DNA from: an uncultured Bacilli bacterium
GTDB lineage: Bacteria; Bacillota_I; Bacilli_A; RF39; UBA660
Length of the DNA stretch: 16,865 bases
Direction of reading: 5' to 3'
Assembly: GCA_944331725.1 (NCBI GenBank)
Contig: CALVJE010000011.1
Location: 1 to 16,865, forward strand
Position 1 is the first letter of the stretch; each line of letters opens with the position of its first letter. This document shows, piece by piece, positions 1 to 7,000 of the stretch. A program made the position numbers and the translations under genes. Below the pieces are notes generated by a model. It ran no database searches, was not told where the DNA came from, and worked only from the letters and a program-made list of their open reading frames with translations.

Positions 1-19
1 CATCTCCCTTATAATATTT

Positions 20-655
20 TTGATAAATAAAAATCTAGTATGTTTTTTTATTTACACACTAGATTATACACTGTCTAATCTATATAGGATAGTAAGCCAC
101 GAAAATGGTACAGGGACAAAGATAGTAAGTGCAGAACCACTAAAAAGTTCTGGGGAGTTTATAACAATGAACTTTGGAAGTAATACAACATTTTCAAGTA
201 CAAATACAATAGGTACATTCCTAAACGGAGAATATTTAACAAGTTACGTAGATAGCAGTTATAGTTCAATGATAGAAGATAATACAACTTGGTATCTAGG
301 AACTGTAGGAAGTGGTAGTTCCTATTCATATAAGAATGCAAAATACACAGATGCAAGTGGAACTGCAATAACCTCAAATGTAGCAGAAGCTAAAGTAGGA
401 TTATTGAGATTTGGAGAATTAATGTCCGGTCAATTTGATAGATATGGTAACAATATGAGTTATTGGACATTAACACCATATCATTCGTTAATGGTTCAGT
501 GTGCCGGTAGCAATGGTAGCGGCAATGGCAACTTCTTCAATTCGTCTCCGAGCTTTTCGAATGGCGTGCGGCCTTCTGTAAATCTAAAATCTAACGTGCA
601 AATTATAAATGGTGATGGAACAAAAGAAAATCCCTTTGAGATTGCTCTACAATAA
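20..655 (+). CDS. C-terminal part of a surface-protein-like gene (DUF6273-like tail), 5' end uncertain
   Basis: The product resembles the C-terminal domain of Firmicutes surface or secreted proteins that carry a W-[LT]-[LRT]-[ST]-P ... NGVRP-[AS]-[LV]-NLKS ... GDGTKENPF signature, which I associate with DUF6273 from memory. Visible here are NLYRIVS near residue 21, TKIVSAEPL near residue 33, YWTLTP near residue 147, GVRPSVNLKS near residue 182, and a terminal GDGTKENPFEI. Such domains have a C-type-lectin-like look and are probably extracellular. No signal peptide or anchor is visible in this fragment. The frame is open to the left edge (from base 2). The only early start is a TTG at 20 without a clear ribosome site, and the first ~18 residues are hydrophobic and unlike the rest. 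The true start may therefore lie outside the window, or the gene may be a 5'-truncated or frameshifted remnant. Bases 501-580 are much GC-richer than the flanks and use codons such as GCC, GGC, CCG and CGG that are rare elsewhere here. Confidence 0.6.
   Translation: MINKNLVCFFIYTLDYTLSNLYRIVSHENGTGTKIVSAEPLKSSGEFITMNFGSNTTFSSTNTIGTFLNGEYLTSYVDSSYSSMIEDNTTWYLGTVGSGSSYSYKNAKYTDASGTAITSNVAEAKVGLLRFGELMSGQFDRYGNNMSYWTLTPYHSLMVQCAGSNGSGNGNFFNSSPSFSNGVRPSVNLKSNVQIINGDGTKENPFEIALQ
32..65. repeat. 8-bp perfect inverted repeat at the 5' edge of the surface-protein fragment
   Basis: AATCTAGT (32-39) and ACTAGATT (58-65) form a perfect inverted repeat around an 18-base AT-rich spacer that contains a run of seven T. 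It lies just where the reading frame stops looking like the protein family. It could be a weak terminator of an upstream gene or a recombination scar. Nothing in the sequence decides between these. Confidence 0.4.
501..580 (+). other. Candidate hypervariable patch inside the surface-protein fragment
   Basis: By hand count 43 of these 80 bases are G or C, against roughly 30% just upstream. The patch encodes a Gly/Ser/Asn/Phe-rich stretch between the conserved YWTLTP and GVRPSVNL motifs. Codons ending in C or G (GCC, AGC, GGC, AAC, TTC, TCG, CCG, GTG, CGG) cluster here and are scarce elsewhere. Position and composition resemble the variable repeat of a diversity-generating retroelement target, where template adenines are replaced at random. 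No reverse transcriptase or template repeat lies in this window, so this is a hypothesis. Confidence 0.3.
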
Positions 656-686
656 AAGTTAACTAGTAATACTAGTTTTCTTTTTG
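656..686 (+). terminator. Rho-independent terminator after the surface-protein fragment
   Basis: AACTAGT (661-667), loop AAT, ACTAGTT (671-677) form a 7-bp stem followed by TTCTTTTTG. The hairpin begins six bases after the TAA stop at 653-655. The stem is AT-rich but well placed and followed by a T-rich tract. Confidence 0.65.
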
Positions 687-721
687 TATCATTTCATATT
701 TATTGCAAATACTATTAATAA

Positions 722-750
722 TTTACAGTATTTATTAAATATGATAATAT
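722..750 (+). promoter_or_regulatory. Predicted sigma-A promoter of the AI-2E-family permease gene
   Basis: TTTACA (722-727) is followed after 17 bases by TAATAT (745-750). The ribosome site AGGAGG (761-766) and start codon (773) follow closely, giving a 5' leader of about 15-20 bases. In a region this AT-rich the match has limited weight. Confidence 0.45.
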
Positions 751-772
751 ATAAAACAAGAGGAGGAATACT

Positions 773-1978
773 ATGTTTCGTAAAAATAATAAAAATAATG
801 AATTAGATTATAATGCTATTAATTCATTCTTTAATACTTCTAATAATATTTTAAAATTTGTAGGAGTATTAGTAATAATTCTTGTAGTATTAGTAGGTAC
901 TTATCTAATTAAAGAATGGAATATACTTGGTATTATAGGTACTATTTTATCAATAATATCACCAGTCTTTATTGGTTTTGTCATCGCTTGGTTACTTGAT
1001 CCTATCGCTACTAAATTTTCTACTAAAATGCCAAGAGTTCTCTCTTGTATCCTAACATACTTAATTATCTTTGGTGGACTTATTCTAATAATATCATTTA
1101 CCGTACCAACTTTTTCTAGCGGTGTCTCTGATATTGTTTCTGTCGTTCCAGAAATAGTTGATAATGCTCAAGATTTCGCCAGTGATGCTATAGAAGGACT
1201 AGGAGATAGTAAACAACTTGAAGATTATAAAGATACTATCCTTGATAAAATAGAAGAAACAGGATCATCAATCGCTAGTGTCCTACCTAATACTATTTGG
1301 AATTTTGGTAAAGGTTTTGTAAATGGTGCTGTTAATATTGTTTTAGGTATTATGATAGGGTTCTACTTATTATTCGATTTTCGTAAATTTCAAGGACATT
1401 TATTAAGTCTTATTCCTAAAAAATGGCATATGAATACTAAAGACTTAATGAGTAGAGTAAATGGTAAATTAAGAAGTTATGTTGGAGGAGTACTACTTGT
1501 TTGTTTTCTTGTCTTTGTAACACAATGTATTGGCTTTTCTCTAGCAGGACTATCTGCACCATTCTTATTTGCTTTGTTCTGTGCAATTACCGATGTAATT
1601 CCATATATTGGGCCTTGGATTGGAGGCGCTCCAGCAGTAATCGTTGGTTTCACAATTGACCCTATGACAGGAGTATTCTGTTTAATATCAGTACTTGTAT
1701 GTCAACTACTTGAAAATAATTTCTATCAACCACTAATTATGGGTAAGACAATGAAACTTCATCCTGTAACAATTATGCTTGGACTCTTGCTTTTTAACTA
1801 TTTCTTTGGTATGATAGGAATGATAGTTGCAACACCTGTGATCGCTACTTTAAAAATAATACTTGAATTTATTATAGAAAAAACAAAGATGGGCGAAAAG
1901 TTTAATGACTATCAAAATAATAATAAGAAAACGGATGAGAAAATGAGTACAAAAGAAGATATTGTAAAAGAGAGTTAA
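773..1978 (+). CDS. AI-2E family transporter (PerM/YdiK-like multispanning membrane protein)
   Basis: This 401-residue membrane protein belongs to the AI-2E exporter / PerM-YtvI family. Known or proposed roles in the family include export of autoinducer-2 and ion/proton antiport; the substrate here cannot be told. After a short polar N-terminus there are paired hydrophobic segments (about residues 27-46 and 51-75), then further ones at about 85-110 and 180-200, and a cluster from about 235 to 365. The family signature D-V-I-P-Y-I-G-P begins at Asp274 and runs into GGAPAVIVGF. A soluble helical stretch at about 110-170 and a charged Lys/Asp/Asn tail are also family-typical, as is the length. 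The start ATG has AGGAGG seven bases upstream. The last ~50 bases of the gene double as the 5' strand of the alanine T-box leader, and no separate terminator is visible before it. Confidence 0.9.
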   Translation: MFRKNNKNNELDYNAINSFFNTSNNILKFVGVLVIILVVLVGTYLIKEWNILGIIGTILSIISPVFIGFVIAWLLDPIATKFSTKMPRVLSCILTYLIIFGGLILIISFTVPTFSSGVSDIVSVVPEIVDNAQDFASDAIEGLGDSKQLEDYKDTILDKIEETGSSIASVLPNTIWNFGKGFVNGAVNIVLGIMIGFYLLFDFRKFQGHLLSLIPKKWHMNTKDLMSRVNGKLRSYVGGVLLVCFLVFVTQCIGFSLAGLSAPFLFALFCAITDVIPYIGPWIGGAPAVIVGFTIDPMTGVFCLISVLVCQLLENNFYQPLIMGKTMKLHPVTIMLGLLLFNYFFGMIGMIVATPVIATLKIILEFIIEKTKMGEKFNDYQNNNKKTDEKMSTKEDIVKES

Positions 1979-2112
1979 TGTTTGGTGAAAATTAACCTTT
2001 ATCCTTTTGGAAGCTATTTCTTTAGTTTTGTAGGGAGACCTTTATCTTTAATTAAGACCGAAGTAGGATGGTACCGTGTATAAATTTATATGCTCCTACA
2101 TAGGTCTTTTTT
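1925..2112 (+). ncRNA. Alanine-specific T-box leader (transcription attenuator)
   Basis: The T-box motif AGGATGGTACCGTG lies at 2065-2078. Its TGGT (2069-2072) would pair with the ACCA end of an uncharged tRNA with discriminator A. Stem I can be drawn as AAAAC (1928-1932) with GTTTT (2025-2029), AAAT (1941-1944) with ATTT (2016-2019), CAAAAG (1950-1955) with CTTTTG (2004-2009), AAAG (1967-1970) with CTTT (1997-2000), and GTTAAT (1974-1979) with ATTAAC (1991-1996). An AG-type bulge lies at 1971-1973, and the apical loop contains GGTGAAA (1984-1990), matching GNUGNRA. The specifier loop has AGTA (1946-1949) opposite GAA-GCT-A (2010-2016), so the specifier GCT (2013-2015) is an alanine codon. 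The terminator pairs AAGACC (2054-2059) with GGTCTT (2103-2108) and GTAGGA (2063-2068) with TCCTAC (2094-2099), then a T run. Stem I begins inside the permease gene. Confidence 0.88.
2054..2112 (+). terminator. Regulated intrinsic terminator of the alanine T-box
   Basis: AAGACC-GAA-GTAGGA (2054-2068) pairs with TCCTAC-ATA-GGTCTT (2094-2108), followed by four more T. The T-box motif lies inside the 5' half, so antiterminator and terminator folds exclude each other. It probably also ends permease transcripts, since no other terminator lies between the two genes. Confidence 0.8.
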
Positions 2113-2136
2113 ATGTAATTTAGGAGTTGGTTATTG

Positions 2137-2685
2137 ATGAAAATATTCTTATTAGCAGGTAAAGCTGGTTGTGGTAAAGATTTACTAGGAAGTTATATGA
2201 AAAATAAATTTGATTATATGGGTGAAGATGCTTGTATTCTCCATATAACTACACCTTTATATGAATATGCTAAAAACTATTTTAGTTGGGATGGTGATAT
2301 GAAAGATAAACCTAGAGAGTTCTTACAAGAAATGGGAATTGAAGTAATAAAGAATAAACTAGGTAAAAAGTTCTTTCTTGTTGATAGATTATGTGAAGAT
2401 ATAGATATCTTAAAACACTATTTTGATGTCTTTATAATTACTGATGGTAGATTAATAGATGAGTTTGAGGAACTTAAAAGACGTTTTAAAGATGATATTA
2501 AGATTATTCATATAAAAAGAGAGAAGTGTAATAATAATCTATCAGAAAAAGAGAAGAATCATATTACTGAGACAGAAGCAGATTTATATAACAATTATGA
2601 TTATATAGTAGAAAATACTACTAAAGAAGAATTGTTTAAACAAGCTGATAAGATAATAGAGGAAAGTGAGGTTGAATATCTTTGA
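2137..2685 (+). CDS. Deoxynucleoside-monophosphate-kinase-like P-loop protein
   Basis: The 182-residue product starts with a short strand and the P-loop GKAGCGKD (residues 8-15 from the ATG at 2137). Asp at the final P-loop position, then a helix, is typical of the phage-type dNMP kinase / dephospho-CoA-kinase-like group (GKAGSGKDT in many members; here the next residue is Leu). A KPREFLQEMG segment near residue 68, a VDRLCEDI segment near residue 90, ITDGR near residue 109 and IHIKRE near residue 129 match the substrate-lid and Walker-B-like parts of that fold. The expected role is ATP-dependent phosphorylation of a small, possibly nucleotide, substrate in the cytosol; the substrate is not determinable. 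A TTG at 2134 would add one Met; I chose the ATG, with AGGAG at 2122-2126 upstream. It is the first gene after the alanine T-box and overlaps the next kinase gene by 4 bases. Confidence 0.72.
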   Translation: MKIFLLAGKAGCGKDLLGSYMKNKFDYMGEDACILHITTPLYEYAKNYFSWDGDMKDKPREFLQEMGIEVIKNKLGKKFFLVDRLCEDIDILKHYFDVFIITDGRLIDEFEELKRRFKDDIKIIHIKREKCNNNLSEKEKNHITETEADLYNNYDYIVENTTKEELFKQADKIIEESEVEYL

Positions 2686-3230
2686 ATAAATTAATTGCAA
2701 TTGTTGGAATGAGTGGTAGTGGTAAAAGTGTTGCAACCACCTATTTAGAAGAGAAAGGTTATTCTAAAATATACTTTGGAGGAGTTATCTATGATAAAAT
2801 GAAAGAAGAGGGAATAGAAATAACTCCTGATAGTCAAAAAGAGTTTCGTGAGAACTTACGTAAAGAACACGGTATGGGTGTTGTCGCCAAATTACTTTTG
2901 CCTAAAATAGAAGAAGCTTATAGTAAAGGTAATACTGTCTTAGATGGTTTGTATTCTTGGGATGAATATTTAATCCTTAAAGAAAAGTTTAATAACTTAA
3001 AGATGATTTGTATTTGTTGTGATAAGAAAATTAGATATAAAAGAGTTAGTGAAAGAGTTGATAGACCTTTTAATGAAGAAGAAATAATAAAAAGAGATGT
3101 CGCCGAGATTGAAAACTCTGCTAAAGGTGGTCCTATCGCTTATGCAGATTATTATATTCTAAACAATGGAACAATTGATGAATATTATAATAGACTAGAA
3201 GAAATACTTAAAAATATTGATAATGAGTAA
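2682..3230 (+). CDS. P-loop nucleotide kinase of UPF0200/AAA_18 type
   Basis: This 182-residue cytosolic P-loop protein has GMSGSGKS at residues 9-16. It also shows features I associate with the UPF0200 / adenylate-kinase-like family: a G-x-I-Y-D segment near residue 34, LRKEHGMGVVAKLLLPKI from about residue 60, VLDGLYSWDEY near residue 86, a charged lid with RVSERVDRPF near residue 124, RD near residue 139, and a tail with ADYYILNNGTIDEY. The most likely activity is phosphate transfer from ATP to a nucleotide-like substrate; it is often labelled dephospho-CoA-kinase-like. The start is a TTG at 2682 that overlaps the TGA of the preceding gene (TTGA), with GAGGT at 2668-2672 as ribosome site, so the two are translationally coupled. 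No ATG lies before the P-loop, which supports TTG. A 150-bp hairpin-rich spacer follows, then alaS. Confidence 0.72.
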   Translation: MNKLIAIVGMSGSGKSVATTYLEEKGYSKIYFGGVIYDKMKEEGIEITPDSQKEFRENLRKEHGMGVVAKLLLPKIEEAYSKGNTVLDGLYSWDEYLILKEKFNNLKMICICCDKKIRYKRVSERVDRPFNEEEIIKRDVAEIENSAKGGPIAYADYYILNNGTIDEYYNRLEEILKNIDNE

Positions 3231-3231
3231 T

Positions 3232-3254
3232 TTTTGCCACCGACAGTGGCAAAA
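3232..3254. other. Strong hairpin just after the second kinase gene (terminator-like, no T run)
   Basis: TTTTGCCAC (3232-3240), loop CGACA, GTGGCAAAA (3246-3254) form a perfect 9-bp stem that begins two bases after the TAA stop. The next bases are TTAAAAC, so the T run of an intrinsic terminator is nearly absent. It may be a weak terminator, an mRNA-stabilising 3' structure or a processing site that still lets transcripts reach alaS. Confidence 0.55.
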
Positions 3255-3275
3255 TTAAAACATACAATAATATAC

Positions 3276-3344
3276 TTGTGCAATAAGATGCTGCACAACT
3301 CTAAAATAAAGAAATTTTAATTAATGCAGACGGCGTCTGCACAA
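3276..3344. repeat. Two adjacent hairpins sharing an exchangeable TGCACAA arm
   Basis: TTGTGCA (3276-3282) pairs with TGCACAA (3292-3298) around nine bases. Downstream, TGCAGAC (3325-3331) pairs with GTCTGCA (3335-3341) around GGC. The second hairpin runs into another TGCACAA (3338-3344), identical to the arm of the first. The left arm at 3276 could therefore pair with either copy, and pairing with the second copy would exclude the second hairpin. This sits 38-107 bases before the alaS start. No T-box motif occurs here; a -10-like TATACT at 3271-3276 has no matching -35. Confidence 0.5.
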
Positions 3345-3382
3345 TTTATAGATATAAATAATACAAGAAGGAGAGAAGTAAT

Positions 3383-6073
3383 ATGAAATATATGACTAGT
3401 AATGAAATTAGAAAGATGTGGATTAAATACTTTGAAGAAAAAGGGCATAAGTATGTTAAATCCGCTCCACTTATTCCTATTAATGATGATTCTTTGCTTT
3501 GGATAAATGCAGGAGTTACACCATTAAAAAAATACTTTGATGGAAGTGTTACTCCAGAATCACGTAGAATTGTTAATATTCAAAAATGTATTAGAACTAA
3601 TGATATAGAGAATGTTGGTATTACTAAAAGACATCAAACATTCTTTGAAATGATGGGTAATTTTTCGATTGGAGATTACTTTAAAGATGAAGCGATTGAA
3701 TTTGCTTTCGAACTTTTAACAGGTAAAGATTGGTTTGATATACCTGTAGAAAAATTATATGTTACTGTTTATACAGGTGACGATGATGCTTATAATAAAT
3801 GGATAGAAGTCGGTATATCTAAAGACCATATTATAAGACTTGAAGGTAACTTCTGGGAAATTGGTGAAGGACCTTGTGGACCTGATAGTGAAATATTTTA
3901 TGATCAAGGTGAAAGTTTTGATAAAGATGGTGATGCTTGGGATAAATTTACTAAAGATGAAGATCAAGATCGTTATGTAGAGATTTGGAATAATGTTTTT
4001 AGTCAATTTAATTCTAAAGAAGGAGTTCCACGTTCTAAATATAAAGAATTACCTCATAAAAATATTGATACAGGAGCAGGACTTGAAAGATGGGCTTGTA
4101 TCTTTCAAAATGCTGAATCTAATTTTGAAACAGACCTATTTATGCCAATAATTGAAAAGATAGAAGAATTAAGTGGTGTCCTATATAATGGAGAGACTGC
4201 TTTCAAAGTTATCGCAGATCATATGAAAGCCGTTACTTTCGCTCTTACTGATGGTGCTACTTTTGGTAATACAGGACGTGACTATGTCTTAAGAAGATTA
4301 GTTAGAAGAAGTGTAAGATTTGGACGTAAACTAGGTTTTAGAGAACCATTCCTATATAAACTAGTACCAACTATTGTAAAAGTTATGGGAGAAGCTTATC
4401 CTGAGTTAAAATCTAGATCAGGTGATGTTGCAGTTTATATCTTAGATGAAGAAAAACTATTCTTAAATACTTTAGAAGATGGAGAAAGACGTCTTAAAGA
4501 ATTAATGAAAGATGATAATGACAAAGTAATTGGGGGATATGATGCCTTTAAATTATATGATACTTTTGGTTTTCCATTAGAACTTACAGAAGAAATTGCA
4601 GAAGAAAGTGGTTTTACTGTTAATCGTGAAGAATTTTATGAATATATGGAAAAACAAAGAAATCTTGCTAAGAAAAACTCTCGTAGTAAAACATCTATGG
4701 CTAGTCAAAAGAAAGTTTTAATGGACTTTACTAAACCATCAACATTCGTTTATGGTTTATATCGCTTAAAAAGTAGTGTCCTTGCTATAGTTAGTAAAGA
4801 TAGTCTAGAAAAAACTCTAGACCACGATGGATATATCATCTTAAAAAGAACTTGTTTCTATTCTGAGTCTGGTGGACAAGTATCTGATACTGGTATGATT
4901 GTTGGTAAAAACTTTAAAGCAAGAGTTGTTGATGTTTTTAAAGGTCCTAATGGTCAACACGTTCATAAAGTAAAATTATTAGATGGAAAAATAACTGTTA
5001 ATGATGAAGTAGAAGTAATAATAGATAAACAAAGAAGAAAAGAAATAGAAGCTAATCACTCTAGTGTTCATATTCTACAATATGCCTTACAACAAGTAGT
5101 AGATAAAAATATAAGACAAGCAGGTAGTTATGTAGATGAAGAGAAACTTAGATTTGATTTTACTTGTCCATCTAAAATAAGTGATGAAGAGATTATTAAA
5201 ACGGAAGAGATGGTAAATAATATTATTAAAAAAGGAATTATAACTTCTGCTGAAGTAATGCCACTTGATAAAGCTAAACAAATAGGAGCAATGGCTTTAT
5301 TTGGAGAAAAATATAGTGATACAGTTAGAGTTGTTAAAATAGATAAATCTATAGAATTATGTGGTGGTACTCATATCGCTAATACTAAAGATATTAAAAA
5401 ATTTGCTATCTATAACTTTGAATCTAAAGGAAGTAATACTTATCGTATTGAAGCAGTTACTGATAAACGTGTTGAAACTACCCTTTTTGATGTTATAAAA
5501 CCATATAATGATGAAATGGTTAAACTATTAATAAAAGCAAAGGAAATATTAGATCTTGCTAATAAACAAGGAATAAACTTAGATTTTGATGTTGAAATAG
5601 ATAATAGTACACCTGTTTCTTATAAAGATATTATTTATAATCAAAATGAACTTAGTTATATTCAAAGTGAAGTTAAAGCTTTAGAAAAAAACTATAATAA
5701 TGAAGTAGAGAAATTAACATTAAATAACTTAGATATATATTTAGATCGTACTAAAGAAATAAATGGTAGAAAATTCTTATATTTAGAACTTGATAATATA
5801 GAAACATTCTTAGTAAAAGCAATCGCTGATAACTTATGTAATAAATTTGATAGTGTTTTAATCTTTATTTCTAATATAAAAGAAGATGGTAGTGTTAACT
5901 TTATTTCTCGTAATTCTATTAAAGATGTTAATGCAGGACTTCTTATGAAAACGATAACTACTGCTTTTGGTGGAAACGGTGGTGGAAGTGCTACTTTTGC
6001 AAATGGTGGGATTAAAGATAAAGGCCACTTAAAAGAAATAAAAGAAAAGATAGAGGATATGCTAAATGAATAG
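3383..6073 (+). CDS. alaS: Alanine--tRNA ligase
   Basis: This 896-residue class II synthetase attaches alanine to tRNA-Ala in the cytosol and clears mischarged Ser/Gly. The N-terminal catalytic core shows IRKMWIKYFEEKGHKYV, the motif-1 area with WINAGVTPLKKYFDG, and the motif-2 area with KCIRTNDIENVG and RHQTFFEMMGNFSIGDYF. The editing domain keeps all four zinc-site residues: His559 and His563 (HSSVH) and Cys660 and His664 (CGGTH). The C-terminal domain carries a glycine-rich GGNGGGSATFANGG segment near residue 870, typical of the DHHA1 part. Length is normal. The start ATG has AAGGAG at 3368-3373. It overlaps holA by 8 bases. Regulation is probably by the alanine T-box at 1925-2112, although two kinase genes and a hairpin spacer intervene. 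That is unusual, since such T-boxes normally sit directly before alaS. Confidence 0.97.
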   Translation: MKYMTSNEIRKMWIKYFEEKGHKYVKSAPLIPINDDSLLWINAGVTPLKKYFDGSVTPESRRIVNIQKCIRTNDIENVGITKRHQTFFEMMGNFSIGDYFKDEAIEFAFELLTGKDWFDIPVEKLYVTVYTGDDDAYNKWIEVGISKDHIIRLEGNFWEIGEGPCGPDSEIFYDQGESFDKDGDAWDKFTKDEDQDRYVEIWNNVFSQFNSKEGVPRSKYKELPHKNIDTGAGLERWACIFQNAESNFETDLFMPIIEKIEELSGVLYNGETAFKVIADHMKAVTFALTDGATFGNTGRDYVLRRLVRRSVRFGRKLGFREPFLYKLVPTIVKVMGEAYPELKSRSGDVAVYILDEEKLFLNTLEDGERRLKELMKDDNDKVIGGYDAFKLYDTFGFPLELTEEIAEESGFTVNREEFYEYMEKQRNLAKKNSRSKTSMASQKKVLMDFTKPSTFVYGLYRLKSSVLAIVSKDSLEKTLDHDGYIILKRTCFYSESGGQVSDTGMIVGKNFKARVVDVFKGPNGQHVHKVKLLDGKITVNDEVEVIIDKQRRKEIEANHSSVHILQYALQQVVDKNIRQAGSYVDEEKLRFDFTCPSKISDEEIIKTEEMVNNIIKKGIITSAEVMPLDKAKQIGAMALFGEKYSDTVRVVKIDKSIELCGGTHIANTKDIKKFAIYNFESKGSNTYRIEAVTDKRVETTLFDVIKPYNDEMVKLLIKAKEILDLANKQGINLDFDVEIDNSTPVSYKDIIYNQNELSYIQSEVKALEKNYNNEVEKLTLNNLDIYLDRTKEINGRKFLYLELDNIETFLVKAIADNLCNKFDSVLIFISNIKEDGSVNFISRNSIKDVNAGLLMKTITTAFGGNGGGSATFANGGIKDKGHLKEIKEKIEDMLNE

Positions 6074-6980
6074 TTATCTATTAATAAGTCCTTCTAAAAG
6101 TATTATTAATAAGAAAATAGAAGAACTTATAAATAAAGGTTTTAAAGATGGAGAAGTTACTACTTATGATTTAGAAGAAGATAGTATCACTACTTTACTA
6201 GAAGATGCTGATACTATCTCTTTTCTTGCTACTAATAAAGTAATTATTGGAAATAACTTTAACTTAGATCTAGATCTTACTTATCTTTTTAAATATTTAG
6301 ATAATCCTAATCCTAATGTCTTATTAATACTAACATCATCTAAATTAGATGAAAGAAAAAAAATAGGTAAAGAGTTAAAACAAAAAATAAATTACTTAAA
6401 GTTAGAAGCAGATACTAGGAGTATTATTAAAGATATATTTAAAGATAAAAAGATAGATACTAGAGTAATAAATACTTTAGAAGAGTATTTTAAGGATGAT
6501 AATGAGAGATTAATTAGTGAATGTGAAAAGTTAAATCTTGCATTTATTAATAACAAAGAGATAACTTATGATAAAGCGAAAGATATTATTATAAAACCTT
6601 TAAATAATAGTGATAACTTATCTTTCTCACTTGTTAGAAATATTGCCTTAAAAAATAAAAAAGAAGCCCTTTTAAATTATCAAGAACTTCTTAGTTATAA
6701 TATAGAAAGTTATGCTTTAATGGGACTTTTAGAAAGTCAATATCGTCTTTTATATCAAGTAAAAGTCTTAAATAATAAAAATATTTCTTATAATGAGATA
6801 GCTAAAATATTAGAAGTACATCCTTTTAGAGTAAAAAAGACTTTAGAATTAATTAGATATTATTCCTTAAAAGAAATAAGTAATATTTTAAAAAACTTAG
6901 CTTTAAATGACTATAAGATGAAAAGTGGTTTAATAGAAGCAGATATGTTAATAGATTTATTAATATTAAATATAAAATAG
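6066..6980 (+). CDS. holA: DNA polymerase III subunit delta
   Basis: This 304-residue protein is the delta subunit of the clamp loader, which opens the beta sliding clamp at replication forks. It matches the family in length and layout. There is an N-terminal domain with FLATNKVIIGNNF near residue 53 and LLILTSSKLDERKKIGK near residue 84, where the family normally has VI.. / L...KLD.RKK. A middle AAA-like lid follows, with EEYFKDDNERLISECEKL near residue 140. The C-terminal helical collar has SFSLVRNIALKNKKEAL near residue 186, LLESQYRLLYQVK near residue 218 and HPFRVKKTLE near residue 252. As usual for delta, no Walker A motif is seen. The ATG lies inside the end of alaS (8-base overlap), implying translational coupling; GAGG at 6053-6056 may serve as ribosome site. 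A terminator overlaps its stop codon. Confidence 0.9.
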   Translation: MNSYLLISPSKSIINKKIEELINKGFKDGEVTTYDLEEDSITTLLEDADTISFLATNKVIIGNNFNLDLDLTYLFKYLDNPNPNVLLILTSSKLDERKKIGKELKQKINYLKLEADTRSIIKDIFKDKKIDTRVINTLEEYFKDDNERLISECEKLNLAFINNKEITYDKAKDIIIKPLNNSDNLSFSLVRNIALKNKKEALLNYQELLSYNIESYALMGLLESQYRLLYQVKVLNNKNISYNEIAKILEVHPFRVKKTLELIRYYSLKEISNILKNLALNDYKMKSGLIEADMLIDLLILNIK

Positions 6981-7000
6981 CAATACTGATTGCTATTTTT
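6974..7000 (+). terminator. Rho-independent terminator overlapping the holA stop codon
   Basis: AAAATAGCAAT (6974-6984), loop ACTG, ATTGCTATTTT (6989-6999) form a perfect 11-bp stem with a 3' T run. The holA stop codon TAG (6978-6980) lies inside the 5' arm. It ends the kinase-alaS-holA transcription unit. Confidence 0.85.

Noticed and set aside
159..377. Minus-strand open frame opposite the surface-protein fragment
   Set aside because: It is a low-complexity Leu/Tyr-rich shadow of the plus-strand frame without a ribosome site or family-like motif.
3230..3382. A second T-box directly before alaS
   Set aside because: No AGGGTGGNACC-like motif, specifier loop or terminator with T run is present; only unrelated hairpins are seen.
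3755..4006. Minus-strand open frame inside alaS
   Set aside because: The plus strand encodes the well-conserved AlaRS core here; the Ile/Phe/Thr-rich reverse translation is a by-product of AT-rich codons.
5087..5281. Minus-strand open frame inside alaS editing domain
   Set aside because: It lies opposite the conserved editing region and has no ribosome site.
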